Below are positions 39,819-47,718 of a stretch of 64,000 nucleotides of DNA, in pieces (within the stretch, counting starts at the first letter, position 1; each line of letters starts with the position of its first letter). The stretch is from Limimaricola soesokkakensis (GTDB lineage: Bacteria; Pseudomonadota; Alphaproteobacteria; Rhodobacterales; Rhodobacteraceae): positions 1 through 64,000 of the forward strand of contig NZ_FWFY01000010.1 in the NCBI RefSeq assembly GCF_900172345.1, in the 5' to 3' direction. The translations under genes were made by a program, and so were the position numbers. A model generated the notes under the pieces. That model ran no database searches and was not told the origin of the DNA. It was given only the letters and a program-made list of their open reading frames with translations.

Positions 39819-39965
39819 GATGTCCCTCATTTGAACGGGTTGCAGCAAGGGGGCGCGGATATGCGCCTCCGGTCGCCGCGCGCCCTAGCACGAGCCGGGC
39901 GAGGTGAAAAGACGCCGGATGTGCATGGGGTTCAGGCAGCGCCTCTTGGTCCGCCTTCGGGATCT

Positions 39966-40028
39966 GCGTATTTGAGGAAAGATGAACCGGAAGAGGCGCC
40001 GCCCCCGTTCATCTTTCTTCAAATACGC
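39966..40028. repeat. Large inverted repeat made of two GCGTATTT-type intergenic elements
   Basis: GCGTATTTGAGGAAAGATGA... at 39966-39987 faces its reverse complement at 40007-40028, 21 of 22 bases matching, with a 19-base GC-rich loop. It lies between the divergent ndk and ABC-F genes. Related single copies occur at 41989, 43364 and 52076. Confidence 0.8.
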
Positions 40029-40096
40029 ATGGCGCCCCCGAGCCGCCTGGGACCCGCCCCGTTGACCTCGCGCCCGGCATCGGGCAAGGCCCGTCC

Positions 40097-41944
40097 ATGT
40101 TGCGCATCACAGACATCTCCTATTCCGTCGAGGGCCGCCCGCTTCTCGAACATACCTCCGCCGTGATCCCGGCCGGCCACAAGGTCGGCGTCGTGGGCCG
40201 CAACGGCACCGGCAAATCCACGCTGTTCAAGCTGATCCGGGGCGAGCTGACGCTCGACACCGGCGAGATCGAGCTGCCGCGTGGCGCCCGCATCGGCGGC
40301 GTCGCCCAGGAGGTGCCGGGCAACGAGGTCTCGCTGATCGACACCGTGCTGGCTGCCGATACCGAGCGCGCCAGCCTGATGGCCGAGCAGTCGAGCGACC
40401 CGTCGCGGATCGCCGAGATCCAGACCCGGCTCGCCGATATCGACGCTTGGTCCGCCGAGGCGCGCGCCGCGACGATCCTCAAGGGGCTGGGCTTCACCCA
40501 TGAAGAGCAGCTCATGCCCTGCTCCGCCTTCTCGGGCGGCTGGCGGATGCGCGTGGCGCTGGCGGCGGTGCTGTTCTCCGAGCCCGACCTCCTGCTGCTC
40601 GACGAGCCGACCAACTATCTCGACCTCGAAGGCGCGCTCTGGCTCGAAAACTACCTCGTGCGCTACCCGCACACGGTGCTGATCGTCTCCCACGACCGCG
40701 AGCTTCTGAACCGCTCGGTCGGCGGCATCCTGCATCTGGAAAACCGCCAGCTAACCTACTGGTCCGGCAATTACGACCAGTTCGCCAAGGCCCGCGCCGC
40801 GCAGCGCGCCGTGCTGGTCGCCGCCTCGAAGAAGCAGGATGCCCAGCGCGCCCACCTGCAAAGCTTCGTCGATCGCTTCAAGGCCAAGGCGTCCAAGGCC
40901 AAGCAGGCCCAGAGCCGTGTGAAGATGCTCGAGAAGATGGAAACGATCCGGGTGCCCGAGGACGCGGCCCGCACCGTCTTCACCTTCCCCGAGCCCGAGG
41001 AGCTGTCGCCGCCGATCATCGCCACCGAGGGCGTCTCGGTCGGCTACGACGACAAGGTGGTGCTCTCGAAGCTCGATCTCAGGATCGACCAGGACGACCG
41101 GATCGCGCTTCTGGGCCGCAACGGCGAAGGCAAGTCGACGCTGTCGAAGCTCCTGTCGGACCGACTCGCGCCGATGGGCGGCAAGATCGTGCGCTCGAAC
41201 AAGCTGCGCATCGGATTCTTCGCCCAGCACCAGGTCGACGAATTGCGCGTCGAGGAGACGCCGCTGCAGCACATCCAGCGCGCCCTGCCCGACGTGATGC
41301 CGCCCAAGCTGCGGGCGCGGCTCGCGGGCTTCGGCCTTGGCGCGGCGCAGGCCGAGACCGAGGTGGGCCGGCTCTCGGGGGGGCAGAAGGCACGGTTGTC
41401 GCTGCTGCTTGCCACCATCGACGCGCCGCATCTGCTGATCCTCGACGAGCCGACCAACCACCTCGACATCGAGAGCCGCGAGGCGCTGGTCGAGGCGCTC
41501 ACCGCCTATTCCGGCGCGGTGATCCTCGTCAGCCACGACATGCATCTTCTGTCGATGGTCGCCGACCGGCTCTGGCTCGTGAAGGACGGCCGCGTCTCGG
41601 CCTATGAGGAAGACCTGCAGGCCTATCGCAAGATGCTGCTCAGCGGCGACAAGCCGGCCGATAAGCCGAAAGCCGAGAAGCCCAAGGTCGAGAAACCCTC
41701 TCGCGAGGCGATCCTGACGCTGCGCTCTGAGGCCCGCAAATGCGAGGAGCGGGTGAACAAAATCAACGAGATGCGCGACAAGCTTGCCAAGAAGCTCGCC
41801 GACCCCGCGCTCTACGAGGATGGCCGCAAGGGCGAACTCGAGACTTGGAACAAGAAATACGCCGAGGCCATGGAGGCGCTGGGCCGGGCCGAGGCGATGT
41901 GGATGGCGGCGCTCGAGAAGCTGGAGCGCGCCGAGGCGGCCTGA
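40097..41944 (+). CDS. ABC-F family ATPase (YheS-like)
   Basis: 615 residues, two ABC ATPase domains without membrane part. Domain 1: Walker A GRNGTGKST near 34-42, signature FSGGWRMR, Walker B LLLLDEPTNYLD. Domain 2: Walker A GRNGEGKST near 340, signature LSGGQKAR, Walker B LILDEPTNHLD. The linker holds RFKAKASKAKQAQSRVK, the P-site-tRNA interaction region, and a coiled C-terminal tail follows. ABC-F proteins bind the ribosomal E site and rescue or tune translation. The YheS assignment rests on the short first-domain arm and tail type and is tentative. A second ABC-F gene (uup) lies at 59653-61485. Confidence 0.9.
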   Translation: MLRITDISYSVEGRPLLEHTSAVIPAGHKVGVVGRNGTGKSTLFKLIRGELTLDTGEIELPRGARIGGVAQEVPGNEVSLIDTVLAADTERASLMAEQSSDPSRIAEIQTRLADIDAWSAEARAATILKGLGFTHEEQLMPCSAFSGGWRMRVALAAVLFSEPDLLLLDEPTNYLDLEGALWLENYLVRYPHTVLIVSHDRELLNRSVGGILHLENRQLTYWSGNYDQFAKARAAQRAVLVAASKKQDAQRAHLQSFVDRFKAKASKAKQAQSRVKMLEKMETIRVPEDAARTVFTFPEPEELSPPIIATEGVSVGYDDKVVLSKLDLRIDQDDRIALLGRNGEGKSTLSKLLSDRLAPMGGKIVRSNKLRIGFFAQHQVDELRVEETPLQHIQRALPDVMPPKLRARLAGFGLGAAQAETEVGRLSGGQKARLSLLLATIDAPHLLILDEPTNHLDIESREALVEALTAYSGAVILVSHDMHLLSMVADRLWLVKDGRVSAYEEDLQAYRKMLLSGDKPADKPKAEKPKVEKPSREAILTLRSEARKCEERVNKINEMRDKLAKKLADPALYEDGRKGELETWNKKYAEAMEALGRAEAMWMAALEKLERAEAA

Positions 41945-41953
41945 CCGGGTTTC

Positions 41954-41981
41954 GGGGGCGCTGCCCCCGGGCCTGCGGCCC
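41954..41981 (+). terminator. Tandem GC-rich hairpins after the ABC-F gene
   Basis: GGGGGC-GCT-GCCCCC (41954-41968) and GGGCC-TGC-GGCCC (41969-41981) sit directly behind the gene. There is no T run, so they may terminate weakly or stabilise the 3' end; the first repeat copy at 41989 follows at once. Confidence 0.5.
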
Positions 41982-41988
41982 TCCCCCG

Positions 41989-42010
41989 GCGTATTTGAAG
42001 AACAAAGTCA
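41989..42010 (+). repeat. Dispersed GCGTATTT intergenic element, copy 3
   Basis: GCGTATTTGAAGAACAAAGT-type 22-mer. Its inverted partner at 43364-43385 matches 19 of 22 bases; the two flank marC and the protease gene. Confidence 0.7.
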
Positions 42011-42118
42011 TGGGCGATGCCGCGTCATTTCCGGCGCGGCCTTGCCCCAAGGAGCGTCGCCCGGCACGGTGCGACAGGAACGCGGGTCCGGCCCGCCGGC
42101 AGGCCCGAGGACCCGACC

Positions 42119-42763
42119 GTGATCGAAATCGCCACCCTCGTCACCGCTTTCACCACGCTGTTCGTGATCGTCGATCCGATCGGTCTCGCGCCGCTTTACG
42201 TCGCGATGACGGCGGGAATGTCTCCGGCGCAGCGGCGCGGCGTGACCTTCCGGGCGCTGTCGACCTCTGCCGTGCTGATGCTGCTGTTCCTGGTGCTTGG
42301 CGACGCGGTGCTGCGCTTCATCGGCATCTCGGTCCCGGCCTTCCGCATCGCCGGCGGGGTGCTGCTGTTCCTGACGGCGCTCGACATGCTGTTCGAGAGA
42401 CGGCAGGCACGACGCCGCGACAATGCCGAGGAAGGGGCCGAACCCGATCAGGATCCTTCGATCTTTCCGCTGGCGCTGCCGCTGATCGTCGGTCCCGGCG
42501 CGATCACCACGCTGATCCTGCTGACCGCCGAGGCCACCGGCCCGCTCGGCTACGCCGCGATCTACGGCGTGGCCCTATCGGTTCTGGCGACCGTCTGGAT
42601 CGCCTTCGCGCTGGCCGATCCGCTGGCGCGGGTGCTGGGCTCAGTGGGGCTCAACGTGGTGACGCGGGTGCTCGGCATGCTGCTCGCGGCGCTCGCGGTG
42701 CAGTTCATCATCGACGGTCTGCACGGTTCCGGTTTCGGACTGCCTTTCCCTGCCGAAAATTGA
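42119..42763 (+). CDS. marC: MarC-family integral membrane protein
   Basis: 214 residues, six hydrophobic helices (near 6-28, 42-62, 68-88, 115-135, 143-165, 180-202). TTLFVIVDPIGLAPLYVAMT and ALPLIVGPGAITTLILLT are the MarC/UPF0056 signature. The family was once linked with multiple antibiotic resistance, but no role is confirmed. GTG 42119 is the family-like start; the longer frame to 42017 is not supported. Confidence 0.87.
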   Translation: MIEIATLVTAFTTLFVIVDPIGLAPLYVAMTAGMSPAQRRGVTFRALSTSAVLMLLFLVLGDAVLRFIGISVPAFRIAGGVLLFLTALDMLFERRQARRRDNAEEGAEPDQDPSIFPLALPLIVGPGAITTLILLTAEATGPLGYAAIYGVALSVLATVWIAFALADPLARVLGSVGLNVVTRVLGMLLAALAVQFIIDGLHGSGFGLPFPAEN

Positions 42764-42778
42764 TACCATATTAGGGCG

Positions 42779-43357
42779 ATGAGCCCAGACAACCTCGCCA
42801 GCCTTGCCTATCTCGGCCTCCTCGGCGCCGCCATCGCCGGTTGGTTCCTCGTGCAGAATCGCGACCGGCTGGGACAGGTCGCGCAGCAGGCCGCCGTCTG
42901 GACGCTGATCTTCATCGGCGCCATCGCCGCCGCCGGGCTGTGGTCGGACATCCGCGAGGATGCGATGCCGCGCCAAACCATGATCGGCGCCGAGGGCATC
43001 GAGGTGCCGCAGGCGCGCGACGGGCATTACTACCTGACGCTCGAGGTCAACGGCGCGCCGATCGATTTCGTGGTCGACACCGGCGCCACCGACATGGTGC
43101 TGGGCCGCGAGGACGCGCGCCGCGCCGGAATCGACCCCGAAGAACTCACCTATCTGGGCTCCGCCGTGACCGCCAACGGCACGGTGCGCACCGCGCGGGT
43201 GCGGCTCGACAGCGTCGCGCTGGGCCCGATCAAGGATGAGGGGCTGAGCGCCGTGGTCACCGATGGCGACCTCGCCGGATCGCTCCTTGGCATGGGCTAC
43301 CTGCGGCTCTTCGGCCGCATCGAGATCGAGAACGGCACGCTGGTCCTGACGCGCTGA
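42779..43357 (+). CDS. Retropepsin-like aspartic protease, membrane-anchored (TIGR02281-like)
   Basis: 192 residues. Two N-terminal hydrophobic helices (about 8-24 and 40-54) anchor a periplasmic domain. The domain carries the single-lobe aspartic protease motif FVVDTGATD with catalytic Asp100 and the second hydrophobic-Gly feature LLGMGYLRLFGRIEI near 168-182. It should act as a dimer. Substrates in alphaproteobacteria are unknown. ATG 42779 lies 15 bases after marC. Confidence 0.87.
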   Translation: MSPDNLASLAYLGLLGAAIAGWFLVQNRDRLGQVAQQAAVWTLIFIGAIAAAGLWSDIREDAMPRQTMIGAEGIEVPQARDGHYYLTLEVNGAPIDFVVDTGATDMVLGREDARRAGIDPEELTYLGSAVTANGTVRTARVRLDSVALGPIKDEGLSAVVTDGDLAGSLLGMGYLRLFGRIEIENGTLVLTR

Positions 43358-43363
43358 GCCTCG

Positions 43364-43385
43364 TGACTTTGTTCCCGAAATACGC
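43364..43385 (-). repeat. Dispersed GCGTATTT intergenic element, copy 4 (inverted)
   Basis: The minus strand reads GCGTATTTCGGGAACAAAGT-, close to copy 3. It begins 6 bases after the protease stop and lies before the convergent holC end. Confidence 0.7.
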
Positions 43386-43409
43386 AGATTCCCGGCCCGC
43401 CCCGGGGCG

Positions 43410-43871
43410 TCACCCCTCGGCCTTCTTGGTCCAGCGGCCGCCCTCCTGCGCCCAGTACTGCGCGGCGCAGCCCGCGCCGGTCAGCCGCTTCCATTGGCCG
43501 CGCGCCGCCTGAACCGCCGCCTCGTCGAAACCGTCGAACAGGATGCAGGCGCGCTCGGCCGCCTGCACCTCCTCGGGCGCGATCTCGGCGCCGTCGAGAC
43601 AGATCACGCAAGGCAGCTTCGGCGCCGCCTCGCCCTCGGCGGTGAGAAGGATCGGCTGCATCCCGTCATGCGGCCCGCCGGCACGCCCATGCGCCAGAAA
43701 GCTCTCGGGCGGTCCCATGCGCCACAGCGCCGCGTCGAGCCGGTCCATGGCGCGGGCGGCGCGGCCCCTAATCTCCACCCGCCAGCCCTGTTTGCCCGCA
43801 AGCCCGAGGAGCTGCGGCAGCAGCTCCTCGGCCGGTCCCTCGGTCAGGTGATAGAAAAAGGCCGCGCCCAT
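43410..43871 (-). CDS. holC: DNA polymerase III chi subunit
   Basis: 153 residues. Chi joins the clamp loader to single-strand binding protein. Family traits: AAFFYHLT at the N terminus, LLGLAGKQGWRVEIRG, ALWRMGPPESFLAHG, the PILLT strand and CILFDGFDE. It begins 4 bases after the pepA stop, the same pepA-holC order known from many proteobacteria. Confidence 0.92.
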   Translation of the reverse strand: MGAAFFYHLTEGPAEELLPQLLGLAGKQGWRVEIRGRAARAMDRLDAALWRMGPPESFLAHGRAGGPHDGMQPILLTAEGEAAPKLPCVICLDGAEIAPEEVQAAERACILFDGFDEAAVQAARGQWKRLTGAGCAAQYWAQEGGRWTKKAEG

Positions 43872-43875
43872 CGTC

Positions 43876-45351
43876 TCAGCCCTCGTAGCGATCGGCCACG
43901 AGGCGGTTGAGCGCCATCACGCCCCAACCAGTTGCGCCCTTGGGGCCAAGCGCCGAATCCGACTTCAGCGACGCGGTCCCGGCGATGTCGAGATGGATCC
44001 AGGGCGTGCCGTCCTGCACAAAGCGCTTGAGAAACTGCGCCGCGGTGATCGATCCGCCCTCGCGGCCGGTGCCGACGTTGCGCATATCGGCGACCCGACT
44101 CTTCAAGACCTTGTCATAAGCCTCGCCCATCGGCAGCCGCCACGCGCCCTCGCCCTCGGCCTGCGCCGCCGCCAGGAGCGCCTCGGCAAAGCCGTCCTCG
44201 TTCGAGAAGACCCCCGCATTCTCGTGGCCCAGCGCCACGATGATGGCGCCGGTCAGCGTCGCGAGATCGATCATGCCCGAGGGCTTGAACCGCTCCTGCG
44301 CGTACCACATCACGTCAGCCAGCACGAGCCGGCCCTCGGCATCGGTGTTGATCACCTCGATCGTGTCGCCCTTCATGGAGCGCACCACGTCGCCGGGGCG
44401 GGTGGCGTTACCCGAGGGCATGTTCTCCACGAGTCCCACAAGGCCCACGACATTGGCCTTGGCGCGGCGCAGCGCCAGCGCCCGCATCGTCCCCGCGACG
44501 GTGCCCGCGCCGCCCATGTCCATGGTCATGTCCTCCATGCCGGCGGCGGGCTTGAGAGAGATGCCACCGGTGTCGAACACCACGCCCTTGCCCACCAGCG
44601 CCAGCGGCGCCTCGTCGCCGCCACCCTGCCAGCGCATCACCACCACCTTGGAGGGGCTGTCGGAGCCCTGGCCCACGGCAAGCAGAGCGCCCATGCCAAG
44701 ACGCTTGAGCTCGTCCTCTTCAAGGATCTCGACCTCGAGCCCCAGTTCCTGCATCGCAGCGAGACGCGCCGCGAAATCGTCGGTGGTCAGCACGTTGGCG
44801 GGCTCGTTGACGAGATCGCGGGTGAAGGCCACGCCCTCGGCAATCGCGGCCATCGGACCGGCCTCGCGCGCCAGCGCCTCGGCATCGTCGGAAATGAACC
44901 GCACGCACCCATCCGGCTCGGCATCGGGGTCCTGCTTCTGATGCGCGTCGAAGCGGTAGGCGCGCAGCGCGAGGCCCAGCGCCACCTCTCCGGCATGGCG
45001 CAGCCCCGAGGCCAGCACCGTCAGGTCGCCGCGCCCGGCACTGGCGGCGATGGCGCCACCGGCGCGGCGCATCGCGAGACGGTCGGTCTCGGCATCGTGC
45101 TTCACCACCAGCACCGCCTCGGCGGCAAGGCCCGCGGGCACGGCGATCTCGACCACGTCGCCGGTACCGGCCCGGCTCCAGCGCCGCCCCCCGGCCAGCC
45201 GCGCCAGCGCCCCGCCCATCGCCTCGTCGAGCGCACGCACCGCCTCGGTCTCGGGGCCGTCGGGACCCATGAAGACGGCGACTCGGCCCTGCGCGGCGGT
45301 GAGATCCTGCGCGTCATGGGGATGGAAATCGATGCGGGGGGTGCGGGACAT
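43876..45351 (-). CDS. pepA: Leucyl aminopeptidase (M17)
   Basis: 491 residues. The C-terminal catalytic domain carries VGKGVVFDTGGISLKP (metal-binding Lys and Asp) near 258-273, MDMGGAGTVAGTM, and the M17 signature NTDAEGRLVLADV near 340-352. It removes N-terminal residues from peptides in the cytoplasm; the E. coli homologue also binds DNA. ATG 45351 follows AAGGAG at the right spacing. Divergent from lptF. Confidence 0.96.
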   Translation of the reverse strand: MSRTPRIDFHPHDAQDLTAAQGRVAVFMGPDGPETEAVRALDEAMGGALARLAGGRRWSRAGTGDVVEIAVPAGLAAEAVLVVKHDAETDRLAMRRAGGAIAASAGRGDLTVLASGLRHAGEVALGLALRAYRFDAHQKQDPDAEPDGCVRFISDDAEALAREAGPMAAIAEGVAFTRDLVNEPANVLTTDDFAARLAAMQELGLEVEILEEDELKRLGMGALLAVGQGSDSPSKVVVMRWQGGGDEAPLALVGKGVVFDTGGISLKPAAGMEDMTMDMGGAGTVAGTMRALALRRAKANVVGLVGLVENMPSGNATRPGDVVRSMKGDTIEVINTDAEGRLVLADVMWYAQERFKPSGMIDLATLTGAIIVALGHENAGVFSNEDGFAEALLAAAQAEGEGAWRLPMGEAYDKVLKSRVADMRNVGTGREGGSITAAQFLKRFVQDGTPWIHLDIAGTASLKSDSALGPKGATGWGVMALNRLVADRYEG

Positions 45352-45511
45352 GCCGGCTCCTTGGTCGTTGTCGGGGATCATTGGCTCTGGCGGCGGAGCC
45401 TAGCCGCCGAGACCGGCAAAGGCCAGATCGCGGTTCAACCCGCCCGCACCCTCGGCTAGGATGTGCGAAGACGGGCGGCCACCTCGGCGGCCATGGATGG
45501 ACGAGGGACCG

Positions 45512-46633
45512 GTGGCGCGATTCGACAGGTACATGCTGTCGCAGCTGATGATGCTGTTCGGCTTTTTCGCGCTGGTGCTGGTGCTGGTCTACTGGGTCAA
45601 CAGCGCCGTGCAGCTGTTCGACCAGCTGGTGGCCGACGGGCAGAACCTCTCGGTGTTCCTCGAACTCACCATGCTCACCCTGCCCTCGCTGATCCGGCTG
45701 GTGCTGCCAATCGCGGGCTTTGCCGCGGCGCTCTACGTCACCAACCGGCTGAGCTCGGACAGTGAGCTCACCGTGATGCAGGCCACCGGCTTCTCGCCGT
45801 TCCGGCTGGCGCGGCCGGTGTTGGCCTTCGGCATCGTGGCCGGGCTGCTCACCGGCGCGCTGACGGTGGTGATCAACCCGCTCGCCAATGCAAGGCTCGC
45901 CGACCGGCAGGCCGAGATCGCGCGCAGCGCCACGGCGCGGCTGCTGCAGGAGGGCGAGTTCCTCTCGCCGATCTCGGGCATCACCCTCTACATCCGCGAC
46001 ATCACTCCCGAGGGCGAGCTGCGAGACCTGCTGATCTCGGACAGCCGCGACCCCGAGGAGACCGTCACCTACACCGCCTCCAGCGCCTATCTGGTGGAAA
46101 CCGCGACCGCGCCGCAGTTGGTGATGATCGACGGGCTGGTGCAGGTGCTGCAACCCGAGGCGGCGCGGCTTTCGACCACCCGCTTCGAGGATTTCGCCTA
46201 TGATCTGGAGCCGCTGACCCGCGCCTCGGACAGCGGTCGCAGGCGCACCCGCGAGGTCTCGACGCTAGAGCTGCTGCGCCCGACGCCCGAAACCCTGGAG
46301 GCGACCGACCGCAACGCGGCGCAGCTCGCTGTGGAGGCGCATGACCGCGTCGCGGCGGCGCTCCTGTCGGTGGCGGCGCCGCTGATCGGCTTTGCCACCC
46401 TGCTGATCGGCGGCTTTTCGCGCTTTGGCGTCTGGCGCCAGATCCTCGGCGCGATCGGGCTGATCATCCTCGTGCAGTCGCTGGAATCCGTGGTCGCCTC
46501 GGCGCTGCGCGGCGATCCCTCGCGCTGGCCGCTGGTCTATGTTCCCGCCATCGCGGCCCTGGCCATCGTCGCCGTGGAGCTGGTGCTGGCGGGTCGGCCG
46601 CGCCGCAAGTACCGAAGGGGTGTTCCGGCATGA
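45512..46633 (+). CDS. lptF: LPS export ABC transporter permease LptF
   Basis: 373 residues from GTG 45512 (VARFDRYM, the typical family start). Three N-terminal helices and three C-terminal helices (about 15-120 and 290-360) enclose a periplasmic jellyroll domain. LptF with LptG and LptB drives lipopolysaccharide from the inner membrane to the LptA/LptC bridge. In-frame ATGs at 45461 and 45497 would add 17 and 5 unrelated-looking residues. First gene of an operon lptF-lptG-lptD-surA-pdxA. Confidence 0.93.
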   Translation: MARFDRYMLSQLMMLFGFFALVLVLVYWVNSAVQLFDQLVADGQNLSVFLELTMLTLPSLIRLVLPIAGFAAALYVTNRLSSDSELTVMQATGFSPFRLARPVLAFGIVAGLLTGALTVVINPLANARLADRQAEIARSATARLLQEGEFLSPISGITLYIRDITPEGELRDLLISDSRDPEETVTYTASSAYLVETATAPQLVMIDGLVQVLQPEAARLSTTRFEDFAYDLEPLTRASDSGRRRTREVSTLELLRPTPETLEATDRNAAQLAVEAHDRVAAALLSVAAPLIGFATLLIGGFSRFGVWRQILGAIGLIILVQSLESVVASALRGDPSRWPLVYVPAIAALAIVAVELVLAGRPRRKYRRGVPA

Positions 46634-47718
46634 TCCTGCACCGCTATTTCGCCCGCCGCTACATCATGGCGTTTCTCGGCACGCTCGGCATCTTCTTCGC
46701 GATGCTGACGATGATCGATTTCGTCGAGCAGGCGCGGCGCTTCGGCGGCACCACCGGCATCGGCGAGCTTCTGGCCGTGAGCATGCTCAACGCCCCGGCC
46801 CAGCTCTACGAGATCCTGCCGCTGATCGTGATCATCTCGGGCATCGCGCTGTTTCTCGGCCTCGCCCGCTCCTCTGAGCTGGTGGTCACCCGAGCCGCCG
46901 GCCGCTCGGCGCTCGCGGCGCTGATCGCCCCGGTCGTGGTGACGCTGCTCCTCGGCGTCGCCGCCGTGGCGCTGATCAACCCGCTGGTCGCCGCGACCAC
47001 CCGCGCCTACGAGGCCCGCACCGACAGCCTCAAGGGCGAGGAACGGGTGATCACCCTCTCGGATGATGGGCTCTGGCTCAGGCAGGGCGACAGCGAGGTG
47101 CAGACGGTGATCCGCGCCAAGGGCAGCAATCTCGACGGCACCGTGCTGCGCGAGGCGAGCTTCCTGACCTTCGACACCGAGGGCCGCCCGCGCGAGCGGG
47201 TCGAGGCGAGCCTGGCCGAGCTGCAGACCGGCCACTGGCTGCTGCGCGGGGTCAAGCGCTGGCCGCTCTCGGCCGATAACCCCGAGACCGCCGCCGAGCG
47301 GTTGCCACAGATGACGCTGGCCTCGTCGCTCACCGCCACCCAGATCCGCGACAGCTTCGGCGATCCGGCGGCGATCTCGGTGTGGAAGCTGCCGGGCTTC
47401 ATCGACCGGCTGAAGGAAGCGGGCTTCACCGCGCGCCGCCACCAGGTGTTCTTGCAGACCGAGCTGGCGCAGCCCGCCTTCCTGACCGCGATGCTGCTGA
47501 TCGGCGCGGGCTTTACCATGCGTCACCAGCGCGGCGGCCGGGTCGGCGTCATGGTGCTGGGCGCGATATTGCTGAGCTTCGGCGTGTACTTCCTGCGCAA
47601 CTTCGCGCAGATCCTCGGCGAGAACGGACAGATCCCGCCCGCGCTCGCGGCCTGGGCTCCGCCCGTCGCGGCGATCCTGTCGTCGCTCGGCCTGCTGCTA
47701 CACCTGGAGGATGGATGA
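46630..47718 (+). CDS. lptG: LPS export ABC transporter permease LptG
   Basis: 362 residues with the same six-helix plus jellyroll layout as LptF. ILHRYFARRYIMAFLGTLGIFFAML at the start and SELVVTRAAGRSALAAL near 80-96, the coupling-helix region that contacts LptB, are typical. ATG overlaps the lptF stop, and the stop overlaps lptD, so the three are translationally coupled. LptB, LptA and LptC are not in this window. Confidence 0.94.
   Translation: MILHRYFARRYIMAFLGTLGIFFAMLTMIDFVEQARRFGGTTGIGELLAVSMLNAPAQLYEILPLIVIISGIALFLGLARSSELVVTRAAGRSALAALIAPVVVTLLLGVAAVALINPLVAATTRAYEARTDSLKGEERVITLSDDGLWLRQGDSEVQTVIRAKGSNLDGTVLREASFLTFDTEGRPRERVEASLAELQTGHWLLRGVKRWPLSADNPETAAERLPQMTLASSLTATQIRDSFGDPAAISVWKLPGFIDRLKEAGFTARRHQVFLQTELAQPAFLTAMLLIGAGFTMRHQRGGRVGVMVLGAILLSFGVYFLRNFAQILGENGQIPPALAAWAPPVAAILSSLGLLLHLEDG

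Noticed and set aside
41989-43385. marC and protease genes as a composite transposon bounded by the inverted 22-mers
   Set aside because: No transposase, target duplication or foreign composition; similar elements occur elsewhere without such cargo, so a dispersed intergenic element is simpler.
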